This document shows positions 22,160 to 34,729 of a DNA stretch of 64,000 nt, in pieces. The DNA is from Chelonoidis abingdonii. Taxonomy: Eukaryota > Chordata > Testudines > Testudinidae. The position numbers and the translations under genes were made by a program. The notes below the pieces were generated by a model. That model searched no databases. It was not told the origin of the DNA and saw only the letters and a list, made by a program, of their open reading frames with translations. The first letter of the stretch is position 1. Each line of letters begins with the position of its first letter. Where the stretch lies: NCBI RefSeq assembly GCF_003597395.2, contig NC_133773.1, forward strand, positions 121,829,080-121,893,079, written 5' to 3'.

Positions 22160-22420
22160 TGTGGCTATCAGTTTATCTTTAGATTGGTTCACGCCACTGA
22201 AAATGCCCTGGACACAGTTTCTAGTGACTTATTTATTACTAAACTCCAAGGTTTGCTCTCAGTCTAGATTCTGCTCAATTTATCTGCAGCCTTTGACACA
22301 ATAGATCACACAGTGTTCTCATTGCTCGACTCTTCTCTGTATGGCCAATGTGGAGTAATGCTTGATTAGCTTTCATCTTATCTTTCCAACCGCTTGTTTC
22401 TGCTTATATAGGGGAAGAAA
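22160..22420 (+). mobile_element. L2-like LINE reverse transcriptase fragment
   Basis: Translation around 22260-22390 gives SAAFDTIDHTV and a later LSSYLSNRLF in slightly shifted frames, the classic non-LTR RT motif A neighbourhood of L2-type LINEs. Truncated on both sides and broken. Confidence 0.6.
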
Positions 22421-22440
22421 CTATCTGGGACTCATGATTA

Positions 22441-22600
22441 GCAATATATATATGTATATATATTTACAGGTTCTCCCTTTTTATAGGTATGAAATGCTGG
22501 CCATGCTGCTAATATAGGAGATGATCTACACTTATTAACTCTTCACACATTTTTATTATATATGTGTGTGTATAAATATATATATTATATTTATAAAACA
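22441..22600. repeat. AT-rich simple repeats
   Basis: TATATATATGTATATATAT-like and GTGTATAAATATATATATTA stretches, low complexity. Confidence 0.7.
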
Positions 22601-23336
22601 AACCTTAGTAATATCTCTGATGTGGAAGCTGAGAGATTGTTTGACTTGATAATGTCATTTGAAGTTTCCAAAAAAAATCATTCAGTGACTGATTTTTCTG
22701 TTAGTGGTGTGAGGTATTCTATGTCCCTCTCCTTCACAAGCCCATCCCAAGGCGAATTGACAAAATGACCCCTGTGCTCTTGAAGAGTAGCTGGGCCAGA
22801 TTCTGTCTTGCTTCCTAAGTAAATCTCAAGTAATTTCAGTGAAAACCCAAAGTCACTCAGTGGACTTCACAGGTATAACTGAAGTCAGAATCTGGGTCTG
22901 TTTTTATTTAAACCGGGGAAAGAATTTGCTTTTATGAGAAATTTGAAATAGTGGAGGAAAGTACTATAACTAGGAGCGAGGAGAAGCTGGGAGAGTGAGT
23001 GGTTGCTGGGAGTCAGGTTGCCATGCTCCTAGGCTTACCTCCATAACTGGCCTCTCTCCTGCAAGAAGCTCCTTCTTTAGGCTGAAGTGCTAAACTGCTA
23101 GAAGCATCTTACTTTTCTGTTTGGCTTCCTGCAGCTGAGTCCATTCTTTTTGCACCTAGACAATGAATTAAGTTGTGACTTTGCAGCTGACTACCCAGCT
23201 TGCTAGATACAGCAGTGTTCTTTCCCTGGGAACTGCAACACACACCCAGTCACCCACCTATCATTGCTAATAGTAATAATAACAGGTCTCAAATTTTTAA
23301 ACAGGGAGAGTAAATAACCATTAGAACAGTGGCTCT

Positions 23337-23540
23337 CAAACTTTTTTACTGGTGACCCCTTTCACATAGCAAGCTTCTGAGTGCAACTCCCCTCCCTCTT
23401 ATAAATAAAGAACACTTTTTTATATATTTAACATCATTATAAATGCTGGAGGCAAAGCAGGGTTTGGAGTGGAGATTGACAGGTTGTGACCCCCCCATGT
23501 AATAAACTCATGACCCCCTCAGGGGTCCCGACCCCCAGTT
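23337..23540. mobile_element. hAT-like element fragment
   Basis: Begins CAGTGGCTCTCAAACTTTTTTA, a hAT/Charlie-type end, and contains GGTTGTGACCCCCC and GTCCCGACCCCCAG. The right terminus is not intact. Confidence 0.5.
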
Positions 23541-23574
23541 AAAACAACTAACCAGGTGATATGGTGTATTCTAT

Positions 23575-23712
23575 CACATTAAGTCTTTTAAATCAAGATT
23601 GGATAGCTTTGTAAAAGATAGGCTCTAAATTATTAGGCATTACTAGGAGAAATTCTATAGCCTCCGTTATCAAGTATTAGATGATAATGGTCTCTTCTAG
23701 CCTTAAAATCTA
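23575..23712 (+). mobile_element. CR1 LINE 3' tail
   Basis: AAATCAAGATTGGATAGC, AGAAATTCTATAGCCTCCG and GATAATGGTCTCTTCTAGCC follow the order of the reptile CR1 3' end. Confidence 0.65.
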
Positions 23713-24044
23713 CTGGAAATTACCTTTCTAATGTTATTGCAGGACCTTCAACTACTAATGCTCTCTGAGGAGTTAAAGGCAGACTGTAACGTAATAATTC
23801 CATGGCTGCCTAAGAACTTCATGATTGTCATACCATGGCCACTGGAAACCTTAGAGCAACAGCAGGCATTGAACTCAAATCTTCCTGTTTCAGGAAGCAT
23901 AACGGCGTACCACTTGACCTAAAGGAGAATCTCTCCTTTTGCTGTCAGCAGTATAGGAACTGTGAGACCCAGATGAGCAGTTCTGATTCTATCAGAAGAG
24001 GGCACTGGTACACATATGTTCATCAGTACATCAGAGTATATTCA

Positions 24045-24357
24045 GGCCTGGTCTACACTGCGGGGGGCAGGGGCGGAGATTGATCTAAGATACGCAACTG
24101 CGGCAACGAAAATAGCATAGCTGAAGTTGACGTATCTTAACTTGACTTAGAATCACTTACTTTGCGTCCTTGCAGCACTGGATTGACGGCTGCTGCGCCC
24201 CCATCGACTTTGCTTCCGCCTCTCGCCAAGCTGGAGTTCAGCAGTCCACAGGAGAGCAATTGCGGATTGATTTATTGCGTCTACACTACACCCAATAAAT
24301 CAATCCCTGATAGATCGATCTCTACCCGCCAATCCGGCGGGTAGTGTAGACGTACTG
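24045..24357. mobile_element. Short TIR DNA transposon
   Basis: Left CCTGGTCTACACTGC and right GTAGTGTAGACGTAC are inverted. Inner GATTGATCT and GATCGATCTC also pair. No transposase. Confidence 0.6.
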
Positions 24358-25071
24358 TCAGAGTGTACAGTCTTGTTCCAGGAGGTGTGACCATATTAAT
24401 CTTCATTCTTAGTCTACACTGATTTCTTATCCATTTAACTTCAGTTGAGTTATCCTTCTGGTTTTCAAATTTCCCTATTGATCTATGCCAGCGGACTTTT
24501 CTAACCCCTAAGTCACCTGCATTCTTACTTATGCATTCTATTTCTGCAATCTGGGCCCTTCCTATTTCCTCATTGTAACAATTACTACATAACTAGCTTT
24601 ATTATTTGAATACATCTGTTATTCAATCTTTCAACAGGTAAACTAGGGATACAAGTAAGAATGAGGGGAAAAAATCCAAGTCTACATAATGGTTATAATT
24701 CAGACAAGAAAAAATAGTCTATAGAAAGACTGGAAATGTAGTGGTCATTAACCAGGGGGAAAAACCTAGTTTCCAAAGCCCCTTTTATATTGGGATAATA
24801 ATATGTCAGGTCAGTAAACATTTCAGTCATGAGATCAGTTAAATGAAGTCTGTATCCAAAGTCAGCCAGGATGCATAACCGCCATGTACCACTGTGGCAG
24901 TTTCCTGAGTAATGAAAACTGCAAGTCTGTAAAATAGTCCTACTTGCTCAACAGTTTGTAAAGCCATTTATCATAGAAAAGAACCTAATAGAAAATGTAC
25001 CCTCTAGTCAAATGAGACAGGACTGAGCTCTGTTCACTTACTTCCTTTTGGATACCACTACTGATCAGACA
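24358..25071. other. Non-coding stretch
   Basis: AT-rich, no feature recognised. Confidence 0.45.
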
Positions 25072-25912
25072 CAGAGGTGGATTAAGATTTATTGTGGCCC
25101 TAGGGACAAAGAACATTTGGGCCCCCCCACACTCTGAGGGTCCAGGGCACCAGAAAAGGGGCATGACTTTTGAACATGGCATAATAGCTTCGGGCAGGCA
25201 TGGAGTGGCAGTGGCATGGCTGTAGTTTGAGGGAGGCAGGGGCATTGCCCCCCAAACTGCAGCCTTTGGGCCAGAGTCAACAGAAGGAGTGGAGACGCAT
25301 GGGGTTGCTGCCTCAGACACAAATCCCAGGTGGCAGTGGGGGCAGCCTGGCAGAAGCGGGATCTGTACTAGCCTGGCAGAAGGGGCTGGGCACAGGTATT
25401 GAGTGAGCCTAGGTAGAGTGCGGCGGCCGCTGAGGCCAGGCCAGTAGCAGTGGGAGCTGTGCTGGAGGTGCCCTCCCAGCCCAGCTTCTCACTGCCTGTG
25501 ATGCCCCGGAGCTCCCTGCCAACTCCCAGGCCAGGATAGGGCCTCCTCTCCCTGCAGATTGTGTCTGCAGGCCCTGGGAAGGGGCAGCAGGTTGACCCGG
25601 AGCCCCCAGTCCTGGATCCCACCAGCAGCAGTATGTCCAGGGTGAGGTGGGAACACAGGCTGGGCATGCCAGGCAGGGCAGGCGGAGGGTCTAGGGTTCC
25701 CCATAGCAGTCCAGGCTCCATGGGCATCTCTTACCACTGCCCAGCTCTGGCTTCCGGCCTGGCTGGGGGCAGGGACCCTGGGAGAAGAGGAGTAGTTCTG
25801 GCACGGGTGGCTCCCCCACTTCTACCCAGGTTCAGGTGCTCCCTGTGGGGTCCCTAAATTGGCCAGGGCCCCTGAGCAGGAGCCATGGGGGCCCATGCAT
25901 TAATCCTCCACC
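25072..25912. mobile_element. GC-rich element with inverted ends
   Basis: Left GAGGTGGATTAAG ... GGGCCCCCCCAC and right ATGGGGGCCCATGCATTAATCCTCCACC are imperfect inverses, bounding a GC-rich body with CAGG/CTGG-rich sequence. Open frames inside are compositional and overlap on both strands, so I call none. Confidence 0.5.
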
Positions 25913-26702
25913 GATCATACAGGTTTATGATCTACATTTTATTTCCTAACAGTGGGTTAAATTCTGCCCCCATTAAAGTTGATGTCAAAACTCCCATGCA
26001 TTTCAATGGTATCAGCATTAGACCTATAATCACTGACACTATGATAGGTGTGTGATAGAACTGCTCCCGAATTCATATAATAACAGACCTTGTATCTTAG
26101 TACAAAGCCAAAATCACGTGTGTGTACCATGACAGGTTTCAGATCTCCAGATTTCATACAGGTGAGCAGTAAACATACAAAAGATTCATTTATAATTAAA
26201 ACCTAAAAATTAAGCTGCTTCTATAAGGAGGTTTAGAACTGGTTGTAGAACACATTGCCCATTGTTCAGGAACTTAACAGTTTGTAGGTTTCTCACCCAG
26301 TCCAGCATTACATGAAGCTTAAACATTTTTTAAACTTTAGACAAAAGTTGTTGCTGAAGATGTCTAGTGTCTAAAGGGATGCACTCTCCTATCTGATTTG
26401 TAAACCAAAGAATTTTAGATACCAGAGAGGGGAAGTGTGTGCTGCATGAATGGAATTATTTTATGTCTATCCCAACTGTCCAGAATGCATGAACTAATCC
26501 ACCATCACCCTGTCTTGGAGACATTGAGTCATTTCCCCTTTTAAAATCTCCTCTTAAAACTTTCATTTTCTATTACTTTACAATTGAGTCAGTATGTGAT
26601 GTGTTTTGTCATACTCTGTAAGTATGGATGCGGTCTAGGAATACATTTTTATTGTATCTATGGAGCCTCCTCTGTTATCTGCACCTCACTGTATGTTGCA
26701 TT
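25913..26702. other. Non-coding stretch
   Basis: No feature recognised. Confidence 0.45.
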
Positions 26703-26710
26703 CTTTAAAC

Positions 26711-27129
26711 CAGGGGTTCTCAACCTTTTTCTGTCTGAGCCTCCCCACGCCCCTACCATGTGCTATAAAAATTCCATGCTTACCCATGCCACAAAAACTA
26801 GATTCAATAGATTAAAAGCCAAGGCTGGTGTCAGGGGGTAGCAAGCAGAGCAACTGAACAGGGCCCCACATCACAGGGCCCCCCCCCAGAGCTAAGTTGC
26901 TTGGGCTTCAGCCTGAGGTGGAGGAGCTCAGGCTTTGGCTTTCTGCCCAGAGAGAGTAGGTGCTCAGGCTTTGACATCACCCCTTGGTTGGCAGCAGGGC
27001 TCTGGATTCAGCTTTCTGCCCTGGGCCCCAGTGAGTTTAACACTCTGCTCTCTAGTTTATTTTGGCAGAGCCCTTGAAACCTGTTCGTGGTCCCCCAGAG
27101 GGACCTGGACTCTTGGTTGAGAACTGCTC
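26711..27129. mobile_element. hAT element with 8-bp target duplication
   Basis: Starts CAGGGGTTCTCAACC and ends with the inverse of GAGCAGTTCTCAACC. CTTTAAAC lies on both sides (26703-26710 and 27130-27137), a perfect hAT-type 8-bp duplication. 419 bp, non-autonomous. Confidence 0.85.
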
Positions 27130-27137
27130 CTTTAAAC

Positions 27138-27694
27138 TCTATGGTCCTGATTCTGCAGTCTCTCCCACTGGTGTAAATCAGGAGTACCTCCCCTGAATAA
27201 AGTGGAATTTATACTGTGAAACAGGGGTAACTGAGACTAGAATTGTACCCTATGCCTTCACCTTTTGTATTCTATCTTGTTGTGACCCATGATGTTCACC
27301 TGGCTAACTCACTCAAAGGCTTGTGAAAGAGAATATACTTATAAAATATGCACTAATATGTTATTGATTTTCATCAGGTTAATAGTAATATGACATGATT
27401 CCGGTAGTTGTCATGCCAATTTGGTAAAACCTTTAGAAACTAGTAGAAAGAGTTGTATAAATAAGTAATTTGATTTCAAATGCATTGAGCTCTCATGTTT
27501 GTCAGCATCACTCCATGTCTGGAGCTACAGTGTCCTTGCAGAAAAGTTAAGATGTGTTTCTGTCACCACTCTTCTATTATGGTAAAGCTCACTGACTCAT
27601 TTGAATGACTAAATGGTGAAAGACATAAAATGAGGAGTGACAGTTCTTGAATATCTTAACACACCATCTGCAAGCTGTTTGGCCACTATCTCTA
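27138..27694. other. Non-coding stretch
   Basis: No feature recognised beyond a weak inverted motif near 27140-27240. Confidence 0.4.
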
Positions 27695-27707
27695 CTGTAA
27701 CTGGAAT

Positions 27708-28165
27708 AACGAGGAGTCCTTGTGGCACCTTAGAGGCTAACAAATTTATTTGGGCATAAGCTTTTGTGGGCTAGAGCCCACTTCCTCAGATGCATGGAGT
27801 GGAAAATACAGGAGCAGGTATAAATACATGAAAGGATATGGGTTGCTTTACTAAGTGTGAGGTTAGTCTAACAAGATAAATCAATTAACAGCAGGATACC
27901 AACGGAGGAAAAATCTTTTTTGAAGTGGTAAGAGAGTGGCCCATTACAGACAGTTGACAAGAAGGTATGAGTAACAGTAAGGAGAAATTAGTATTGGGGA
28001 AATTAAATTTAGGTTTTGTAATGACCCAGCCACTCCCAGTGTTTATTCAGGCTTAGTCTGATGGTCTGGATAAGCTTATGCCCAAATAAATTTGTTAGCC
28101 TCTAAGGTGCCACAAGGACTCCTCGTTTTTGCTGATACAGATTAACACGGCTACCCCTCTGAAAC
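27708..28165 (-). mobile_element. Second fold-back SINE with target duplication
   Basis: Same design as 15408-15866. The right end carries the tRNA-like head in antisense (ACACGGCTACCCCTCTGAAAC) after a body arm ending AAGGACTCCTCG. The left end starts with the inverse arm CGAGGAGTCCTTGTGGCACC and lacks the head. About 55 bp of the arms (27708-27763 and 28070-28124) match almost perfectly. The flanks CTGTAACTGGAAT (27695-27707) and CTGTAAGTGGAAT (28166-28178) are a 12/13 target duplication. Confidence 0.8.
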
Positions 28166-28422
28166 CTGTAAGTGGAATGACACTGTCCTAGGATAGAGTT
28201 GTTCTAAGCATTTACACACCACCTCCTCACACTGCCTGATCTTGTTCCTATTGACTTCAAAGGGAGCAAGACTGGACACTTAACCTTCTGGTCTTATCTG
28301 ATACTGTATCACAGATGCAACAGAAACAGCTCAAAGAGTTTCATTGTTCCTAAAGGGCTACAACTGATTTGATCTGAAGGCCCGGTTTTTCTGGCTGGCT
28401 CAGAAGCACCTCACTCTCAGGG

Positions 28423-28538
28423 GTGCAGGAACAATTTGTACAGTATGAGTGCTGAGAGCCATTGAACCAAACTGTAAACCTTGTATATGACAGAAACCAC
28501 TTCAAGCCAGGAGGTGTGGTAGCACCCGTAGTTCCAGC
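28423..28538 (+). mobile_element. Short palindromic-ended MITE, copy 2
   Basis: GTGCAGGAACAATTTGTACAG, TGAGTGCTGAGAGCCATTGAAC, GAAACCACTTCAAGCCAGG and GTAGCACCC match copy 1 in order. Confidence 0.6.
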
Positions 28539-28847
28539 ATGTATGCTCACTCTCCCACCTCCTGTTCTTATCCCTCAGACACTTGCCTCTTCACTCCCTT
28601 TCCCTTGCCCTCAAAAAGCGTGCCGTTTCCTAGCATTGCATGCTTGCTGGATACAGCTGCTGTTCCCTGCATTGACTATGTGGAGGTGCTACCTAATGCA
28701 TGCCTGCTGCCCTGCTTAGTCACTTCGTTCATTCAGCTCCTCACATCCCTTACATTCCCTCTTTCCTACATCTCCTTCCATGCTCTGGCTTCATTCCTCC
28801 TTCTTCCTCCACTGCTTCCCCTCTGCATCTCCCACTTCTCCACTCAG

Positions 28848-29109
28848 CAGTGGCGGCTCCAGGCACCAGCACGCCAAGTGCGTGCCTGGGGCGGTAAACC
28901 ACGGGGGGTGCTCTGCCAGTCGCAGCGAGGGCGGCAGGCAGGTTGCCTTCAGCGGCATGCCTGTGGAGGGTCTGCTGGTCCCGCGGCTTCAGTGGACCTC
29001 CTCCAGGCGTGCCGCCGAATCTGCAGGACCAGGGACCTCCTGCAGGCAAGCTGCCAAAGGCATCCTGCCTGCCAGGCTTGGGGTGGCAAAATACCTAGAG
29101 CCACCCCTG
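28848..29109. mobile_element. hAT-like MITE, 262 bp
   Basis: Starts CAGTGGCGGCTCCAGGCACC and ends CCTAGAGCCACCCCTG. Flanks CCACTCAG (28840-28847) and CCAGTCAG (29110-29117) match at 7/8. Same family as 15036-15299. Confidence 0.75.
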
Positions 29110-29436
29110 CCAGTCAGTTGACACAGTTTTTTCCCCTGCCCCCATGCCGATGTCTTCTGCAAAAAAATCAGATTATTATTGTTCGTAAGTTTTGTGCAAT
29201 GCCTGACAAAATGGGATCCTAAAGACCAGAGCCCCATTGTGCTTGGCACTGTACAAACATAACAAAAAGACAGTCCCTACCCCAAATAGGTAGGTATGAC
29301 AAGGGAAAGAGGGGAATATAAGATAATAATGACATAGTTATAAATCATAAACAGAATAAGCAGCAGTCACAATTGCATTACAATTAGATATGGGTCTGAG
29401 CCGAACCCTGAGATCTAAGTATCCTGGAACTTTGGT

Positions 29437-30297
29437 CTGAGGGCTTGGCTACACTTCAGAGTTTCAGCGCTGTTGGTGGCTTTACAGCACTGTAACTTAC
29501 TCCCCGTCCACACTTGCAAGGCACATACAGCGCTGTATCTCCCTGGCTACAGCGCTGGCTGTACTCCACCTCGACAAGAGGAATAAAGAGAACAGCACTG
29601 CTCTTGCAGCACTGGGGTGCCAGTGTAAACAGTGATTAATCTTACTACGCTGTAACTGACCTCCAGAACCTTCCCATAATGCTTTAAAGTAAAGATAACA
29701 CTCTTTGTTTTGGTGTGATGCCTCTCTTTTTTTTGTTGTGAACTCGGGGCTCCCGGAGCTGCTTATCTAAAAAACAAACATTGTTACTGTTTGCTCGAGC
29801 AGAGGCAGGCAGGGGGATGAATGTCCACAGCTAGTGTTTGCTTGAGGAGAGAAGCAGCCCCGGAGCGGGGGTGTGGGCGCCGTTTTGGAGCAGCTGCTTA
29901 TCTGGTCTGAAGGCTATTTGCATTTAGTGAATGAGAGAGGGGTGGGGGAAGGGGTCGAAACTTTTAAAATGATTGAAGGTTGGTGCTGTTCAGGTCCTTA
30001 GAACTTGCAAGGCAGGGAGATGACACAGTGTCAGCTCCAAAAATCCTCTCTCTCTGTCTCCCCCACGCTCCCTGTCACACTCCACCCCACCCTCCTCTTT
30101 TGAAAAGTATGTTGCAGCCACTTGAACACTGGGATAGCTGCCCATAATGCACCACTCCCAAGACCGCTGCAAATGTGGCCACACTGCAGCGCTGGTAGCT
30201 GTCAGTGTGGCCACACTGCAGCGCTTTCCCTACACAGCTGTACGAAGACAGCTTTAACTCGCAGCGCTGTACAGCTGCAAGTGTAGCCAAACCCTGA
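29437..30297. mobile_element. TIR DNA transposon, about 860 bp
   Basis: Left CTGAGGGCTTGGCTACACTT and right end the inverse of CTCAGGGTTTGGCTACACTT. Subterminal CAGCGCTG motifs are repeated at both ends, as is common for transposase binding sites. No transposase frame. Confidence 0.7.
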
Positions 30298-31078
30298 GAA
30301 TTGGGGCTCAAAATCCAAACCTAAGTGTTACTAATGGCCCTGTCTTTATAATGGGCTGAATCAAATGCCTTATTTGAACATCAGTGAACTTAGTGAGAAA
30401 GGGGTGTTAAAATCCAGATCTGCATCTTTCATAGCATGGGCCCATGTTTAGGTAAAAGTGGGGGGTGGGGAAAGCTTCTGATTGCAGTTGTACTGGAAAA
30501 AAAATACAGAATGTGGCTTACTACAGCAACATTCTTTATTGAAACATTGCAGTCGTACAATGCTCAGGAAGGCTTTTGCAGGCAGGACTTCCTAACAAGA
30601 TATTTGATAGATAAATCAGCAGGTTTTAAAAAACTCAAAACTATAAAATACTCCACTACCAACAAACATTTACCTGAGGGGTACTTTTCTCCTCTCTTTA
30701 GTTTCGTTTTAGTATCCTAATCTAAGAGGTTATGTTGGAAATGTGCATACAGCATACACACTTTTGGAGAATAGTAAGTGAAAGTCACTATAGAAATAAT
30801 ACAAGAGTGCTTAAGAATGACTTTTAAATGGTTCAGTGAAGTAGATACTCGAACTAAATTCTATCAGACAAGGTAATGGAGGATGAAGAAACTGTGGTAC
30901 ACAGGGTGAGAGGAAAACTAAATGATAACGTAAGCTTAAGGTACAGGAGAATTGTTGAGCTTTGATAAGACTTTTGTAAAGGGGGCAAGAGGTGGTAATG
31001 TGTATATAGATGGGAAGACTGTAATCTGAAACAGGGAAAAGGAATATCCAACTTGAAAAGATACAAGGAGAGGATCCT
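30298..31078. other. Non-coding stretch
   Basis: No feature recognised. Confidence 0.45.
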
Positions 31079-32346
31079 GTCCAGTGGTCACGTCAGCTCA
31101 GCCCACCGCTGCTCTGGGCTTCTGGCTATTGCCCCGTTGCCAGCTGGGTCCTGGCTGCCAGCCCCACTCAGCACCTGCTGCTGGCCTGGAGACCCCCAGG
31201 CAACCCCAGGCTGGTAGTGGGCTGAGCAGGCGGATGGCTGAGACCCTGTCTGGCAGGAACTGGTGGCCAAACCCCAGAATGGTGACCGGCTGAGCTGCTC
31301 AGCCCACTGCCGGCCTGGGGTTCCATTCACTCTGACAGTGGTGGGCTGAGCGGGACCGGTGGGGGGCTGAGTGGCTCCATCTGCTTCCAGTCTGGGGTGC
31401 TGGCATCATTCAGCAGGGTGCCAGCAGCACTCAGCCTGCTGCCAATCTGGGGTTCCGGCTGCTGGCTCCCCTCAGCCTTCCCAGCCTTGGTGATCGGAAC
31501 CTCAGACTGGTAGCAGGCTGAGGGGGGCGGGGGGGGCTGGCGGCCAGGATCTCGGCTGGCAGGAGCTGGCGGACGGAACCCTAGACCGCTAGTGCGGTGA
31601 GCAGGGCCTAGAATCCTTGTCTGGGATTTCAGCCACCAGCCCCACTCAGCCCGCTGCCAGTCTGGGGTCCAGCTACTAGCCCTGCTCAGCTCGCTGCCAG
31701 TCTGGGGTTCCATTCACTCAGCTGGCAACGGGCTAAGCAAGGCCGGTGGCCAGGACTCCAGACTGGCAGCGGGCTGAGCTGCTCAGCTGCTGCCAGTCTG
31801 GGGTTCCGTCTGCCAGCTCCTGCCAGCCGGAGGATCCCGGCCACCAATACCCCTCAGACCACTACCAGCCTGGGGTTCTGCTCACCCAGCCCGGCTGAGG
31901 CTTAGTGTGGCTGGCAGCTGGGACCCCGACTGGCAAGGGGCTGGCAGCCAGAACCCCAGACCACCAGCAGGCTGAGTCACTCAGCCCCCCACCAGGCCTG
32001 CTCAGCCCGCTGCCGGCTGAGTGAATGGAACCCCAGATGGCAGCGGGCTGAGCAGGGTCAACGACTGGACCCCAGACCGGCAGTGGGCTGAGCGGGGCTG
32101 GTGGCTGGAACCCCAGATAAGGATCCCAGGCAAGGATCACACTAAATTGATAAGATTTGCATTTTAATTTTATTTTAAATGAAGCTTCTTAAATATTTTT
32201 AAAACCTTATTTATTTTAAACACATCAATAGTTTATTTATATAATATAGAGAGAGCCTTCTGCAAATGTTAAAATGTATTACTGGCACACCAAACCTTAA
32301 ATTACAGTGAACTTGGCACACCACTTCTGAAAGGTTGCTGACCCCT
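31079..32346 (-). mobile_element. hAT-like element with GC-rich tandem body
   Basis: The right end, read on the minus strand, is GGGGTCAGCAACCTTTCAGA followed by AGTGGTGTGCCAAG and an AT-rich section, a familiar hAT-type terminus. Left of about 32130 lies a kilobase of imperfect tandem units built on CCCAGACTGGCAGCGGGCTGAG and variants. The opposite terminus is not recognisable, so the left boundary is approximate. Confidence 0.55.
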
Positions 32347-32884
32347 TATCTAGCCCATGTGTCTGCTCTCTAATTGCTGGCCCAGAGTAACTATCAGTGT
32401 ACTGCAGGTTTTCTGTTTTAGTTTAAAACCTTGTACTGTTTAGAGCTCAAGAGATTCTAAATAGTGTCCACTGACTCACTTATTGTTTTCTCTTACTGGT
32501 GAATTCCATGAGGAGTATTTGCTGCCTCTATTATAACAGCAGTCAGTGGAGACTGATCACCTCATTTGACTTTGTAAACCTGACATCATGTGACGGTCAG
32601 TAAGAAATAAAGTCAAGGCTGGGGACCCTCTCCTGCATTTCTTAGCTCCCAATTACCAATGAAATTAATTTAGATATAAATGTTGAGGTGGAGAAAACTA
32701 TTCTCATGGTTTAGTGTTTGTGGGCCTCCCAGAAGTAGGCAGACTCTAGGCAGGGTTTTGCACAAAGGCAGGGTAAGGGCTTGGTGGAGTGAGAGGTTAT
32801 TTTATCTCTAGGGGACAGTGCTGAAGGCATGAAGAGGGAAGTAAAAGAAAGAAACAAAGGGGAAGGGGAAGCTGCTAATCTTAG

Positions 32885-33072
32885 GTCAGATTTTCAAAGG
32901 TATTTGGGTGCATAAAGATGCAGATAGACACCTACTGGGATTTTCAAAATCACCTAAGCAGGTTAGGCATCTACCCAGAGTGAGGTGCCTAATCTGTTTA
33001 GGTGCTTTTGAAAATCCCATTGGGCACCTATCTGCATCCTTTGGGGCCTAAATACCTTTGAAAATCTGGCTC
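32885..33072. repeat. Near-perfect palindromic MITE
   Basis: CAGATTTTCAAAGGTATTTGG with GATGCAGATAG and GGGATTTTCAAAA recurs in exact inverse order in the right half (ending AATACCTTTGAAAATCTGG). The two arms of about 85 bp make a long hairpin with almost no loop. Confidence 0.8.
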
Positions 33073-34729
33073 AAACTAGCTAATAGGATAAGGAGGGATG
33101 TTAAAAGGAATAAAATCTGAGCTGCAGGCCAGGTTGGAGTCTTGCAGGGCCTTGAAGGTAAGGAAGAGCCTTTCCATTTGTTACAGTGGACAAGAAGGAC
33201 CAATGAGAGGGTTCAAACAAGGGAGTAATGTAGACTTGATTGAGAGAAGATCATTTTTAGCAGCTGCATGTTTGAATGGGCTGGAGGAGAACAATGTCAT
33301 AGGTCTGCTGGGATGCAGTTGCAGTCACTGAGAGGCAGGACGTGGTGTGGGTATATATCACTGTTATAGCCTCTGGGAAATGAAGTGTAGGATTTTGCTG
33401 GGTTGTGGTGGAAGAAACAGGAAGGCTTGAGACAGCCTGGAAGTGTGAAAGGAAAAGGGAGAGAAGAGTCAAAGTTGATCCCAGTGTTGTGAACCTGAAT
33501 GATGGTGAGAATGGTGGTGCTGTCCATTGGGATGAAGAAAGTGAGGTGGGCTTGTGAGGGAAAAATGAGGAATTCTATTATGGCCAGGATTCACTTGGCA
33601 TCCCCCCATCTGATGACAAACCACCTAGAGTAGCATTGCATATGAAAGTGGGATTGGGCAGCTTGATACAGGTGTTAAATTATTAGGGTGAAATTCTGCC
33701 TTCAATTACATAATGCCACTGAACGCATGTGAGTAAAATGGGGGCATAATTTTTTGGAGGGGCGGACAAATGTGCAAATGTGGTAAAGAGGAAAAAGGAA
33801 AAGACAATCTCATTTTGATATGAAATATTAGCTAGAATTGTTCTGAAAAAATGGGAATGTTTATTTTTGTAGGCAGATAAACTATGGTGGCACTTATTTA
33901 AGAAATGCATCTGAAAAACAGAGCACCAGCAATTTCTATCAATTGTTTATCAACAATTGACGACAAAATTTCTTCAAATGTTCATGTAGAGTTGAACTGT
34001 TCAGCTCAAGGGCAGGTTTCTTCAGCAATCAAAGCTGATCAGAAAGGAAACCAGGACAAGGAAAGCAAGACAATGTAGATGTGTGACAAAGCATTCTGAG
34101 TAAACAGAGTTGATATATTACTCATGCAACAAAAAGAAGCATTTTGTGTGTGTTTGTATTATTTTATGGATACTAATGATCTGGCTGCTGCTGAATACAG
34201 TAAAGTAGCATGTGTCATGTTGAAATTTGAACCTGAAGAAGTGACTGTCAATACAAGTAAATACGATAACTGTCTGGAAGCAGAAATCATTTTTAAATGT
34301 CTAATCAAATATGATTCCTTGAAGACTTGGAAAGAAGCTCAGACAAAAGAAAGATAGCTGAATAGTGATTGATTTTTTTTTTAGCATTGGCTATTGCAAA
34401 ATATACTGTCAATAAGCAAATCTAAACTCCTAAACAGCTGAACTCAAATCCATTTCTCTAATTTGTCCTCCCAATAGGGTTAAGTATCTGACATGATTGC
34501 ACTATATTTTTAGCTGATTGGACAGTGCCATCCATTTAATTTGGATTGGCTCAGTTAATGCAAAACTGCTACTATCAACATTAGTATTTATCAAACAGCA
34601 ATACCACTTACAGTCTCCAAGCCTTTGGATCTTCACCCAGAAGTGCAGGTGTGCAAGTGAGGAATATTTTGGCAGTTAAGCAAAGCACCTTTCTGACTAT
34701 CAGCCCTATCCAGGTTTTAAATATAAATA
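33073..34729. other. Non-coding stretch
   Basis: No supported gene. The open frames present are short and lack homology that I recognise. Confidence 0.45.

Noticed and set aside
25072..25912. GC-rich exon cluster with several open frames
   Set aside because: Frames overlap on both strands, lack homology, and the block has transposon-like inverted ends.
28539..29222. A 227-residue open frame on the plus strand
   Set aside because: It runs through a MITE with its own ends and target duplication, has no domain I recognise and no supporting promoter or splice context.
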